A stretch of DNA of 64,000 nucleotides from Kalmusia sp. IMI 367209 (GCA_027946365.1 JAPEUQ010000008.1:1550001-1614000), one strand, 5' to 3'. Positions 9,263 through 21,649 are shown, numbered from the stretch's first letter. Program-made: numbers and translations. Notes: generated from the letters alone by a model not told the origin.

Positions 9263-11921
9263 ATGGCATCTGCTCTTCAATCCCCACAGTTTCCACCTAT
9301 CCTTAATTAATTCTAATTAAGCGCCCCCCAAATTGTTAGAGGGGGAACTCAGAGCACCCTGATATTAATTAAATATCCATCTACGAATAACGAACACAAT
9401 GAGGAACAAAGCGAAATTCGTTCTATATAGAATAAGTGGTGGAGTGAAACTACATGGGCTACAGATCCTTTAACTTATAACCTACGGTGGAATTCAACCT
9501 CTCGTTTTAGCCAAATCTAGACCCAATTTGGAGAGGCCGTACAGTATATAGATGGTCGCCCATATATATTCTGTCTCAATTGCGGATTTGCACTTCAACA
9601 TCCAACAGTCAAAACAATTGGAACTAAGCATCTTATAAATCACCTTAATACTCAATCTTGTAAGGAGACTCTAACTCCTATACATATTCAGTTACCTACA
9701 TCTACGGCCCGGCCTCTACATTATCAAAATACTATAACACCAGTCCCATTGTATTCTCCTATGACCTATGAGAATGAACTTATACGGGTGGTAATAGACA
9801 ACAACTGGTCTTTCCGAACAGTAGAGAGGCCATCCTTTCAACGCTTCCTTTAATACCTTAGGCCCAATACTGTGATAACGAGCCGTTATAAATTACAGTC
9901 GATATTCTAGGATCAAGTTAAAACAGCTAAAGCTTCTCTACTTTGTAATCTTTGTAAAACTACGAAGATCTCAATTGCCTTAGATACTTGGTCTACAAGA
10001 AACCATCTTAGCTTTCTTATAGTAAAGGGGTACTATATTAATAACAACTGGGAATTTTGTGAGAAGCTACTTGATTTTATCCCAATTCGTGGAAGCCATA
10101 TAGGTACTTCTATGGCATTAGAAGTACTACAGGTTCTATCTGATACGAATACTAAGCAGCAACTTCTAGCTATCATATATGATAATGCTAGTAATAATGG
10201 AACACTGGCTCGTACTATCCAAACTCAACTATAAGAAGAAGGTATTAATTAGGATTCTACTGAGAATACGGTTCCATGCCTCGCTCATATCATTAATCTG
10301 GTTGTCCAGGATATCATTCAGCATCTTAAGCTAGCAGCTCCTAGTGAGCTAGAGGTTGAAGAGAATCTACAACGACGCCATATAAATGAGATTTAATTAG
10401 AAATTTCAATACCGAATTCTCTTCGGAAGGTAAGCTAGCTTTTATCACAGGTATTTATTACAGACTAAGTTATGGCTAGCTCCAGGCAATATGCAAAGCG
10501 ATTAATCGATCCCTATAATGTTTTGAACGTTTTATTGCTACTCAGCAATCCCTACCACCAAAAGAACGTCTCTCTATTATACGAGACGTAAGAACTCGTT
10601 GGAATTCGACGTTCGACATGTGTGACCGCGTAGTTAAGCTCCAGTCATATATCGATGAATGGCTTAAATAAGAAATCAACTTAAAAACGACTCCTCATAT
10701 TACTAGGGCTACCAGTAATAATGATAACGCGGAGGTAGATTTCCGTGACCTTAAACGACTTCAACTATCTCATACTGAGTGGCACCACCTTGAGCTTATC
10801 ACAGCTATACTAAAGAGGTTTAAGGATGCAACCGACTCTTTGAGCTAGAACCAAAAACCATAGATCCAATATATCTGGCTTATGTATAACCAACTCTTTG
10901 ATTTTTTAGATAAGATGACGGAAGAGCTTAGTGAAGATTCAGAGAATAGAAATAACGCAGAGTAGCTAATAGTAGTAAGAGCTGTAGCTAGAAAAGGACG
11001 AGCTAAACTAAGCAAGTACTATTCAAAAACAGATGCAGAGCGGGGCTTCTTATTCAACTGCGCAACTATTCTCGATCCAACACAAAAGCTTACAGCATAT
11101 AAGGTACTATTATTACAGCTATTTATTACAGTAATCACTAATACTATCTATAGGATGATACTTGAGAAGCTTAGGATAAGCATAACTACCGCTAGTAATT
11201 TCTTCAATACCTTGATCGCTATGATAATAAAGAAACTAGAGATTTTACTCTAGTCTCAACTACCTATCCTAGACGATTATTAGGTACAGAGTGGTTCTGG
11301 AAGCCCCCATCCTTAAACTAATCACAGTCAAGTAGTATTTTAGTATCTAGCCAAAACCAGGGTACTAGCTTACAACATATGGAAGAAGAGCAAGGGGCAG
11401 CACGTTAGGAAGGAGAAGCTTATCTAAGTACACCTCATATTATTATAGGTGAATCTTTTGATATTTTACAGTGGTGGAAAGCAAATGAGGATACTTATCC
11501 TTATCTTACCCAAATTATAAAAGATATTCTACCTATTTAGATTACTATAGTAAGTATTAAGCATGTTTTTAATATTGTAAGAGATGTAATTGGAGATCGG
11601 AGACACCGTCTTTCAGCCTAGAGAATTTAGTAGATCATGTTTTTTAAGCATGCAATTTTTCAAGAGAAGGAGCAATATATTATTATAGAGGATAGCCTAG
11701 CACCTTATAATAGAGTAAATGATCTTTTTGAGCTTCCAACCTATTCAGATCATATAGATAGTATAGAGGAGGAAGAGATTACAGAGGAGGAAGAGGTTAT
11801 AGATAAGGAAGAGATTATAGAGCAGGAAGATATTGTACATATTCCTAGTGTAAATAGGGAGCAAATACTCCAACCACGTAAACGTTGAAGGGTTTAACCT
11901 CCTTTACATTACCGTATTTAA
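9263..11921 (+). pseudogene. hAT transposase, copy 2 (RIP stops)
   Basis: It is colinear with the transposase of copy 1. The finger, RNase H-like core and dimerisation region are recognisable, but CAA/CAG codons have become TAA/TAG in many places, and some Trp codons have become TAG. The C-terminal 83 codons (11637-11888) remain open and include the Glu-rich segment and QPRKR. Non-functional as it stands. Confidence 0.85.
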
Positions 11922-12261
11922 TAGCTGTTATAAATAAATAGTTTATATCTCTGACTTCCGCTAGTAGAGTGTTCTACAAAAGTTATAGACGTTTCCTAAA
12001 TATACTTTCTAGTAATAGAATTATATAAAATATCAATATAAATTACCGTTATATAAACCAACCTAGATAGGAACCTCTTAACCTAACCTATACCTAAGGT
12101 CCGTGCGACCTAACCCTAACCTGCCTAGGGTCCGTGCGACCTAACCTTAACCTACTTTTAAGGTTCGTGCGACCCAACCCCAACCTTATACCCAATGCTT
12201 AGTAATAGCTAACCTAACCCCAACCTATCTATGGTTAACTCCCAACCCATTTGCCAGTCTA

Positions 12262-12269
12262 AATACTAT
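12262..12269. repeat. Target site duplication AATACTAT, right of hAT copy 2
   Basis: Identical to 6263-6270 and immediately after CCAGTCTA. Confidence 0.95.
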
Positions 12270-14483
12270 TACTAATACTTTATACTTTTAATAATAATAA
12301 GTAGTTCTTTATTATATATATTATAATGATACTGGGTATCGTTAAGCTTCCTTAAAAGAAGTTAATAGGCCACTATATAACTTAGCTATCCCTATTAGGG
12401 ACTAGCTAGCTATAAATAGTACTAATTACCCTCTAGATATATCTATCTCTAAGCGTGTCCGTCTATCATTCTTATAATAAGTAAGTATTAGTACCTTAAG
12501 AAACGTATTTTTAAGGTCCTGAAAAGCTTAGCGGCCTTTAGGTTCTAAGTCTAGCTAAAAGCTCTCCTCCTTCTTATAGTTAACCCTAATAAATACTATC
12601 TAGACCTTTCTTCATTAGACTGGTTAAAGGAAGGGTAATCTGGGAGAAATTAATTATAAATTTATAATAATAGTTTATAAAGCTAATAAATACCCTTATA
12701 TTATATATATAAATTAATATTAGCTATAACTAGATTACCTCTATATAATCTAGGTTAATCATGAGGCCTTTAGCGGTAATAATAAAGCCTAGATACTTAG
12801 TTATACTAGTATACTATTTATATTTTTTAGGTTAATAAATAACTTTGTATTATATAAACGTTAGAGTACCTCCTATATATAATATATATGGTCCTCCTCG
12901 TTATTAGAGAAGACTAAGATGTTATTAAGGTATATAATATAACTTACGTCTACTAATCTAGCTAGTATTTAGGCGATAAGTCCCTAGAACTATACTAGAA
13001 TATTAGTAAGTCTAAAAGATATTACTAAGTATTTAAAGTAACTATAGTGGGTCCTAAATATAGTCTTCTACTTATTCCTCTTTATAATATATATATAGTA
13101 ATATACCTCCTTTAGATTAATTTTTATAAAAATTTTCGCCTATTGGAGCCGATTTAGTAACTTAGTAATTAATAAAAGTAACCCGCGATTTTTAATTATA
13201 ATCTTATTTAGTCCTCTATAGTCTATATATAGTCTAAGACTACTATCTTTCTTTTTATAAAGAGTATTAGCGCCTCTACTAGTAATTTTATGACGAATCT
13301 ACCCTCTTATAAGATATTTTTAATATACTTCTAGAGAGTCTCTAATTCTAAGATCAATAGATTATATATAGGAAAGTATAATAGTTACTAGCCTAATTTA
13401 AGCTCTATATATAAGTTATACTTACTATAATCTGGTATAGCCTTAAAGTCCTTACTAGAGCCTAGGTCATTAAAGTTAGAGTAAGTATCTGGTATTAAGC
13501 CCTCCCTATCCTTAGTAGATTTATTTAGCGCCAGATTACCCACTATAGATATAATATAGGCGTAAATAGCTATATTTATATCTTAGAGTATACGATTAAA
13601 CTCTTCTACGTCTTCTATAGTAATCTTTTTTAAAGGGATGTTATAGCTTTACGATCTCTCCTTAGAAAAGAATATATTAATTTATAATATTAACCTTTAG
13701 GTTTACCTAGTTAAACTATAGTAAGCCTAAAAATATATTATATCCTAAGAGGTCTACTACATTATAAAAGGTATTACTTAGAGCTATTTATATCTCCTTA
13801 AGTCCGTAAGCTTTATATTAAGTACTATAGTACTATATATTATTATCTTAAATCCATTTACCACTTTTACTAGTAAATTATTTAAGGATATTACGTCTAC
13901 CTTAGCCCGTTTTTAGTCTTTTTAAGGATAATAGATTTAGCGTAGACGCTAAATTTATAAAAGCATCTATATCTATTAAGTTATTTAACTCTAGCCTTTA
14001 AAAGTGAGTATCCCTTTTGGCTTTTATAAAGCTAGTTAAATAGATAGCCTATATTATAAACCTCTGGAATTCGATTAATATAGTTAATAACTAATTTAAT
14101 ATAAGTAGATAGGGCTATTAATAGTCCTTCTACCCTTTATCTTTTCCTAATAGGTCCTGAAGTGCTTGCTCCTTATTAAATTAAGCATTCTTAACCTAGG
14201 CACTACTGGTTTGTTTAAGGTGGGGTAATCTAGACGTATATACCCTAATTTATTATAATACTAGTAGGTTAGTACGTTAGGGTTCTTAGTAACGTCTAAT
14301 AGTATCTAATTAGATCCTTTTAGACTATTACCCTATATATTAGTTATCTTAGCCTTTTTCTGTAATCTTTTCGTTTCTTAAAATCTGGCCTCTACTAGCG
14401 GTCCTTAGGCGGCCGTCCCTTTCCTAGAGAGACTTCTTAAACTTATATAGATCTTTTTATTTAAAAGATAATTAACGCTTAAA
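12270..14483 (-). pseudogene. RIP-destroyed Ty3/gypsy gag-pol remnant (gypsy A)
   Basis: Read on the minus strand, three diagnostic blocks survive once G-to-A and C-to-T changes are allowed for. At about 14222-14270 there is a gag zinc knuckle (YNKLGYIRLDYP from C..C....GH....C). At about 13200-13320 the RT block reads KKKDSSLRLYIDYRGLNK, from DGSLRLCVDYRGLN. At about 12907-12933 it reads YLNNILVFS, from the catalytic YLDDILVFS. The order gag, then RT on the minus strand, fits one element. No open frame remains. hAT copies 2 and 3 interrupt it, so further parts are expected at 5786-6262 and 20501-21649. Confidence 0.75.
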
Positions 14484-14491
14484 GTTCTATA
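14484..14491. repeat. Target site duplication GTTCTATA, left of hAT copy 3
   Basis: GTTCTATA precedes TAGACTGGCAAATGGG and recurs at 20493-20500. Confidence 0.95.
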
Positions 14492-14670
14492 TAGACTGGC
14501 AAATGGGTTGGGGTTAACCATAGATAGGTTGGGGTTGGGTTAGCTATTACTAAGCATTGGGTATAGGTTGGGGTTGGGTCACACGAACCTTAGGTGTAGG
14601 TTAAGGTTGGGTCGCACGGACCCTAGGTGCAGGTTAGGGTTGGGTCGCACGGACCTTGGGTATAGGTTGG
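14492..14670. repeat. Subterminal tandem repeats of hAT copy 3 (transposase-distal end)
   Basis: After the terminal TAGACTGGCAAATGGG there are about three 33-bp units carrying GGTTGGGTCGCACGGACC (roughly 14561-14660). Unit sequences differ by a few transitions. They are the inverse of the repeats at 5590-5785. Confidence 0.7.
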
Positions 14671-14832
14671 GTTAAGGGTTCCTATCTAGGTTGGATTTAT
14701 ATAACGGTAATTTATATTGATATTTTATATAATTCTATTACTAGAAAGTATATTTAGGAAACGTCTATAACTTTTTGTAGAACACTCTACTAGCGGAAGT
14801 CAGAGATATGAACTATTTATTTATAACAGCTA

Positions 14833-17491
14833 TTAAACACGGTAACGTAAAGGAGGTTGAACCCTTTGACGTTTACGTGGTTGGAGTATTTGCTCCCTAT
14901 TTACACTAGGAATATGTACAATATCTTCCTGCTCTATAATCTCTTCCTCATCTATAACCTCTTCCTCCTCTGTAATCTCTTCCTCCTCTATACTATCTAT
15001 ATGATCTGAATAGGTTGGAAGCTCAAAAAGATCATTTACTCTATTATAAGGTGCTAGGCTATCCTCTGTAATAATATATTGCTCCTTCTCTTAAAAAATT
15101 ACATGCTTAAAAAACATGATCTGCTGAATTCTCTGGGCTAAAAGACGGTGTCTCTGATCTCCAATTACATCTCTTGTAATATTAAAAACACGCTCAATAC
15201 TTACTACAGTAATCTGAATAGGTAGAATATCTTTTGTAATTTAGGTAAGATGAGGATAAGTATCCTCATTTACTTTCCACCACTGTAAAATATCAAAAGA
15301 TTCACCTATAATAATATGAGGTGTACTTAGATAAGCTTCTCCTTCCTGACGTGCTGCCCCTTGCTCTTCTTCTATATGTTGTAAGCTAGTACCCTGGTTT
15401 TGGCTAGATACTAAAATACTACTTAACTGTGATTGGTTTAAGGATGGGGGCTTCCGGAACCACTCTGTACCTGATGATCATCTAGGATAGGTAGTTGAGA
15501 CTGGAGTAAAATCTCTGGTTTCTTTATTATTATAGCGATCAAGGTATTGAAGAAATTACTGGCGGTAGTTATGCTTGTCCTGAGCTTCCTAAGTATCATC
15601 CTATAGATAGTATTAGTGATTACTGTAATAAATAGCTGTGATAATAGTACCTTATATGCTGTAAGCTTTTGTGTTGGATCGAGAATAGTTGCGTAGTTGA
15701 ATAAGAAGCCCCGCTCTGCATCTGTTTTCGAATAGTACTTGCTTAGTTTAGCTCGTCCTTTTCTAGCTGTAGCTTTTACTACTGTTAGCCACTCTGCGTT
15801 ATCTCTATTCTCTGAATCTTCACTAAGCTCTTCCGTCATCTTATCTAAAAAATCAAAGAGTCGGTTATACATAAGCTAGATATATTGGATCTGTGGTTTT
15901 TGGTTCTGGCTCAAAGAGTCGGTTGCATCCTTAAACCTCTTTAGCATAGCTGTGATAAGCTCAAGGTAGTGCCACTTAGTATGAGATAGTCGAAGTCGTT
16001 TAAGGTCACGGAAATCTACCTCCGCGTTATCATTATTACTGGTAGCCCTAGTAATATGAGGAGTCGTTTTTAAGTTGATTTCTTGTTTAAGCCATTCATC
16101 GATATATGACTGGAGCTTAACTACGCGGTCACACATGTCGAACGTCGAATTCCAATGAGTTCTTACGTCTCGTATAACAGAGAGACGTTCTTTTGGTGGT
16201 AGGGATTGCTGAGTAGTAATAAAATGTTTAAAACGTTGTAGGGATCGATCAATCGCTTTGCATATTGCCTGGAGCTAGCCATAACTTAGTCTGTAATAAA
16301 TACCTGTGATAAAAGCTAGCTTACCTTCCGAAGAGAATTCGGTATTAAAATTTCTAATTGAATCTTATTTATATAGCGCCGTTGTAGATTCTCTTCAACC
16401 TCTAGCTCACTAGGAGCTGCTAGCTTAAGATGCTGAATGATATCCTGGACAACCAGATTAATGATATGAGTGAGGCATGGAACCGTATTCTTAGTAGAAT
16501 CCCAATTAATACCTTCTTCTTATAGTTGAGTTTGGATAGTACGAGCCAGTATTCCATTATTACTAGCATTATCACATATGATAGCTAGAAGTTGCTGCTT
16601 AGTATTCGTATCAGATAGAACCTGTAGTACTTCTAATGCCATAGAAGTACCTGTATGGCTTCCACGAATTGGGATAAAATCAAGTAGCTTCTCACAAAAT
16701 TCCCAGTTGTTATTAATATAGTACCCCTTTACTACAAGAAAGCTAAGATGGTTTCTTACAGACTAAGCATCTAAGGCAATTAAGATCTTCGTAGTTTTAC
16801 AAAGATCACAAAGTAGAGAAGCTTTAGCTATTTTAACTTGATCCTGGAATATCGACTGTAATTTATAACGGCTCATTATCACAGTATTGGGCCTAAGGTA
16901 TTAAAGGAAGCGTTGAAAGGATGGCCTCTCTACTGTTCGGAAAGACCAGTTGTTGTCTATTACCACCCATACAAGTTCATTCTCATAGGTCATAGGAGAA
17001 TACAATGGGACTGGTGTTATAGTATTTTAATAATATAGAGGCCGGGCCGTAGGTATAGGTAACTGAATATGTATAGGAGTTAGAGTCTCCTTACAAGATT
17101 GAGTATTAAGGTGATTCGTAAGATGCTTAGTTCCAATTGTTTTGACTATTAGATGTTGAAGTGCAAATCCGCAATTGAGACAGAATACATATGGGCGACC
17201 ATCTGTATACTGTGCGGCCTCTCCAAATTGGGTCCAGATTTGGCCAAAACGAGAGGTTGAATTCCACCGTAGGTTATAAGTTAAAGGATCCGTAGCCCAT
17301 ATAGTTTCACTCTACCACTTATTCCATATAGAACGAATTTCGCTTTATTCCTCATTATGTTCGTTATTCGTAGATGGATATTTAATTAATATCAGGGTGC
17401 TCTGAGTTCCCCCTCTAACAATTTAGGGGGCGCTTAATTGGAATTAATTAAGGATAGGTGGAAACTGTAGGGATTAAAGAGCAGATGCCAT
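14833..17491 (-). pseudogene. hAT transposase, copy 3
   Basis: Minus strand, colinear with copies 1 and 2. Long open stretches survive: 15876-16136 (with DEWLKQEINLK and ELITAMLKRFKD) and 15438-15872 (with KGRAKLSKYYSKTDAERGF and NYATILDPTQKLTAY). The frame is interrupted by RIP-type stops (for example at the start of the catalytic core) and by a changed intron 2 acceptor context. Non-functional as it stands. Confidence 0.85.
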
Positions 17492-17840
17492 AAGTAGAAT
17501 AGATAAGGATAGTGGTGTGATAAAAAGATGTGATAAAACTAAAGGAGTTGTGAGATATGTTGGTGGCCTGAGAGGGTTTAATGCGTATGTTTCCATTCAT
17601 GACTATAAGATAGGGTGCAGGGCTTATGATATTCTAGTACGTCTGTTTACATTCCTAAGTACATTCCATAATAAGTGAGTATTAAAATCATAAATGATAT
17701 GTTTACATTCCAGGTAAACAATCTGTGATTATTGGCTATATTAACTATTACTAGCTAATTGCAGTTAAGCAGAGTGCCAAAACTTAACTAAGATCTACCT
17801 CCTAATATTTGAGTATTTATTCTGCAGTAGACTCTGACAC

Positions 17841-19055
17841 TCAATCGTCTTCATCAGAAAACCCCTCAAAATCTGTAAAGCCCTCAAACTCCTCCTCACT
17901 ATCATCATTATCCTCATCCTTATCTTTATTAGTAGAGGTCTTATATTCATCATCCCCCTCATTATACGCAGCGTCAATCTCAGAGTTATAGTCAACTTCT
18001 TCTTCATACTCATCACTCTCATCGCCAAGAACATATGGCAAATTACTTTCAAGCGTAATATCTTCTCCCCCAGATATACACTTAAGGACAGACGTAGGCT
18101 CACAACGTCTAGCGTAATTAGTATATAAGCGTGATAAAAGAATGTAATAAACTTACTGCTAGTCCTTATCTATTACCATAGCTAACTCTTCTTTGGTAAG
18201 GCCATCTATAAATTGTTGCCAATCAGCTTTAGCCTTTTTACTTTTGAATGTATTGCTTTTGAGCTTTGCTAAGCCGTCTTCATAGGTGTCTTGCATAATT
18301 TTCTCAAGGGCACCGCCAGATCCATAGAGTCGCAACTCTCCACGGCCTTGGAGTTGTCTATCAGGAGAGCTTTTACTAGCCTGGGCTAGCTTCTCTAGGG
18401 ATTTGTAGTGCTGCCTAAGGGAAACTTCGTGATTAAGCTTCTCCCATTTCCGGTGGACTCGTTGTAGCTGAGCTACTAGCCATTCACCTACACCTTGTAA
18501 GTATAAACATGTGATAAATTACTATTATAACTTACTACTCTTCTGATTCTGAAAGCGCTGATCTGAAAGCTTCTCCTACTTTATCTTAAGGTAGTTTTTC
18601 TTTGCATCCTCAGACAGAGAAGTGTACGTGTCTTGTTTTTTAAGTCTCTTCTTAAGTATACTTTTGGTAGAACGATCAGTAGCATTAGCGCTCTTAATAG
18701 CCTTAGTCTCTCTATCACGTAGAGCAGCTCGATCTCTTTGCTGAATAGCATGAGCACTATTACTAAGTACGCCCTTAAACGGTACTAATAAGTTTATAGG
18801 ACGACCTTTTCGAGAACCGCTCTGTCTACGTAGTGAGAGGACGTGATCGATTTCTTGCTCTTTAGAAGTAAAACCCTATATGAATTAGTTTATACTATAA
18901 TAATAAACTAGAATAAATACCTCTGTAAGCTTGTCCCACTCATCATAGTCATATCCAGCTGATATCTCGCGCTTAATACTAGGCAGTAAACCCTCAGGAC
19001 GATCTAGATAATCAGTCTCTTCAATAGGCTCTTGCTTAATAGGCGGAGACTTCAT
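17841..19055 (-). pseudogene. Acidic-tail protein gene, copy 3
   Basis: Same four-exon layout on the minus strand, start codon at 19055. Exon 1 is intact, with both SUMO-consensus sites. Exon 2 has a RIP-type stop where the element consensus has MEQEK (EQ became K-stop). The acidic exon is open and ends FEGFSDEDD at 17841. Confidence 0.75.
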
Positions 19056-19573
19056 TGCGCAGAAACTGTAATAAAGGTATGTAGTAACTTATAGAGCGAT
19101 CCTGCAAAAGTGCGATAGTAGAAGGTAGGTAGAAGAAAGTTGACAGGGGACTGACTATAGATGCAGTTAAGCGAGATTTGGTGGCCCGTGCGCGACGCTA
19201 GCGCGGTACAACAACAACAAATAATAATAATCGTATATTGCGCATACGCATACAGCGACCAAAAAAGTCGCATTACTATAGTAAGAGTATCAATCGAAAG
19301 CGCATCTTAAGCTCTTTCTCTATGTGAATTATCACGGAAATTTATCACGGAGTTGTTGTGATATACGCTGATAGAGTCTGTAAATTAGCTTACCCAACTT
19401 TTGTATTTCCCTCTCACCTTTACTTTCTCCCTCTCACCTTTACTTTCTCGCTTCTATATTCACCGCTATATAACTATTGCCTCAGCGACTAAACTTCTAC
19501 TTTCTACTTCTACTTTCTACTTCTACTTTTAACTGCTCTAACTTTTATCGCTGCTCTACGAACTCTACCTATA

Positions 19574-20118
19574 ATGGCTAGATCTAAACAAGTTGCTACT
19601 AAAAAGCCTCGCCATAAGCTAGCAACTGGCGGAAAAGCTCCCAAGAAAGATCTAGCTAGTAAGGCTGCGCGCGAGAAGATCGCTGGCAATGCGAAGAAAA
19701 AGCGGCGCTTTAAGCCAGGCAGTAAGTTATCACAGCTTCTAATCACATTCTTAAGCTGATAGGATATAGCGGTGGCGCTTAGAGAGATTAGGCAATATTA
19801 AAAAACTGCAGAGCTACTTATTCGCAAGCTTCCATTCTCACGTCTTGTTCGCGAGCTAGTCCATGCCTGCAAGCCGGACTTGCGCATCCAGGCTTCTGTA
19901 CTAAGTGCTCTTCAAGAAGCTACTGAGGCGTTCATGGTTGGATATCTTGAAGGTATGTACCTCTAATCAGTATATTAACTATTAAGTAAATACTTATTTT
20001 CCTAGACTGCCAAATGAATGCGATCCATGCAAAGAGGGTTACAATTTAGGTCAAAGATTCTTATTTGGCAAAGCGTTACTACTAAAGATACTATATCCTG
20101 TACGTTCTATCAAATTAA
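19574..20118 (+). pseudogene. Histone H3-like gene, copy 3 (clearest exon structure)
   Basis: The exons are 19574-19721, 19770-19952 and 20006-20118. Intron 1 (48 nt) and intron 2 (53 nt) are GT..AG. Exon 1 gives the full tail [35 protein letters not shown] and KRRFKPG. Exon 2 gives VALREIRQY, then a RIP stop (CAA to TAA), then [15 protein letters not shown] and [22 protein letters not shown] sequence. Exon 3 reads [13 protein letters not shown], a second CAG-to-TAG stop, then [11 protein letters not shown]. Only RIP-type changes disable it, so the ancestral gene is easy to read. Confidence 0.88.
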
Positions 20119-20492
20119 GGAGAAAACCTGTTAGGGGTAGTAGTTATAGGTCATGAAGCTCTAGTAGCAATGAATCTAGTTATACTGTTATAATTAACTA
20201 TAATAAATGCGTGATAGTTGATATTACCTAGCTACCCCTAGTATCCACCTTAACAATAATCATAATTAAAAAAACGACTAAGACGTAAATAGAAATATAT
20301 TAATTGATTATGATTACTCAGACCCTAGACATAACCATATCCCCTAACCCTAACCCAACCCTGATTTTAGTAACCTAACCCTAACCTATACCCATTACTA
20401 GCGCTAAATTAATGGGTTTAGGTATAGGTTAGGTTAGGGTCTTATGTAATCTGACCCAACCCCAACCCAACCTATACCCATTTGCCAGTCTA

Positions 20493-20500
20493 GTTCTATA
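20493..20500. repeat. Target site duplication GTTCTATA, right of hAT copy 3
   Basis: Identical to 14484-14491. Confidence 0.95.
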
Positions 20501-21649
20501 TTAGAGATCGTCTTTTTAAGCTTAGTAGAAACTAACTATAGTCGCTGGCGGATATAGAGAGTTAGATACTCTATAAATTTTAATTTCTATTATTTAATAT
20601 TAATAACTTCTAGTTCCTCCTAATAGCCCTAAAGGTAGTCTAGTAGATCTAAAAAGGCTTACTCTAGCTTTTACTAGTACTATTTAAGCTAATTATACAC
20701 TAACTAGTATCACTCATTAGGAGATTCTAGAGCTTGTAGCATCTTTCCCTTTAATGCCTCCCATGTCTTCTACTAGTATAGATCCTAAGATTATTAAGAC
20801 TAGACCTTAGTTTTCTATATTATATAGAGAACATTAGTTATAAATTATAAAGTATAGTTAACCTTTAATTACTTATATATAAAGTAGACCTCTAAGGCTT
20901 AAAAATAGAGTTTATAGTCATTCTTCTAATAATTAAAATTATATTAATCTTTTGGGTATATTTATATAGTTACTTCTACGTTAGTAGGTATAAGGATGGG
21001 GCTTTTAAGTTATAATAGATATTTCTAAGGTTCTTATTAGCTTAAAAAGTACTTTAGTATTATCTATATTATATTAGCGTCAAATCTCATTAATACGCTG
21101 AAGTTTAATAGTATTTCTTTAATTATTTAGTTATTTTTAGACCGTATCTAAGTTTTTAAACGTGCTATTAATTAGTATATTTTAACTAGTAATAGTAGTT
21201 ATTTAGGGGTCTACTTTATTATTAGTAGGTCCTAATAGGTGCTGACTGGCGGAAGGCGTTGCCTAATAATAAATAATTAGTAGAGTAAGTAGAGATAGAA
21301 TTAATTATAATCCCTTATCTACTAAATTAGGACTTTCTTTAACTATCGTAATATGTATATCCTACGTAGTAGGAGCGCTTTTAAACTCAGGTTGTCTAGA
21401 GCTTATAGAGGTAAGTTAATCTAGACTATTTATTAGAATTTCTAAGTAATTTAAATGTCACGTTACTAAATATAGTAGTATAGCCTTAACTTTAGAGAAT
21501 TAATAATAGATTATAGGATAGATGAATCGCTAATGGTTGGAGCCAGTCAGCTTTCCTAATATATAGCCCCACATTACATGATAGGTCTAAATAGCACCCA
21601 ATAGCGCCAGATAGCGCTTACTAAGTACTATAGACCTCAATATGTGATA
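20501..21649 (-). pseudogene. Probable gag end of RIP-destroyed gypsy A, plus unassigned AT-rich DNA
   Basis: The insertion duplication shows that this piece was continuous with 14483 before copy 3 arrived. On the minus strand around 20590-20720 a stop-riddled frame reads as a gag-like helical region (KLE.AFLDLLDYL.GY.EELEVINIK) if TAG/TAA are read as former Gln or Trp codons. From about 21540 the sequence changes character and abuts the truncated hAT copy 4; I cannot define an LTR. Confidence 0.45.

Larger units (their letters stand above)
6271..12261 (+). mobile_element. hAT transposon with H3 and acidic-protein cargo, copy 2 (complete, RIP-mutated)
   Basis: This copy is complete (5991 bp) with terminal inverted repeats TAGACTGGCAAATGGG at the left and the inverse at the right, flanked by a perfect AATACTAT duplication. 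It is in the same orientation as copy 1. Many CA-to-TA and TG-to-TA changes create stop codons in the transposase and acidic-protein genes, so the copy is probably dead. Its homopolymer runs are fuller than those of copy 1, which helps to reconstruct frames. The left 170 bp contains an inverted pair (ACCTATACCTAAACCCATTA ... TAATGGGTATAGGT) able to form a hairpin. Confidence 0.95.
14492..20492 (-). mobile_element. hAT transposon with H3 and acidic-protein cargo, copy 3 (complete, inverted)
   Basis: This copy is complete (6001 bp), in the opposite orientation to copies 1 and 2, with perfect terminal repeats and a perfect 8-bp duplication. RIP-type changes are moderate: each of the three genes has one or more stop codons from C-to-T or G-to-A. 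Together with copies 1 and 2 it forms a 6 kb inverted or direct repeat set within 20 kb. Confidence 0.95.

Noticed and set aside
14492..14670. CRISPR-like tandem repeat
   Set aside because: Units are contiguous without spacers and lie at the end of a eukaryotic transposon.
19574..20118. Centromeric H3 (CENP-A/Cse4) and a centromere at this AT-rich block
   Set aside because: Loop 1 has the canonical H3 length and the gene sits in a mobile element; AT-richness is explained by RIP.
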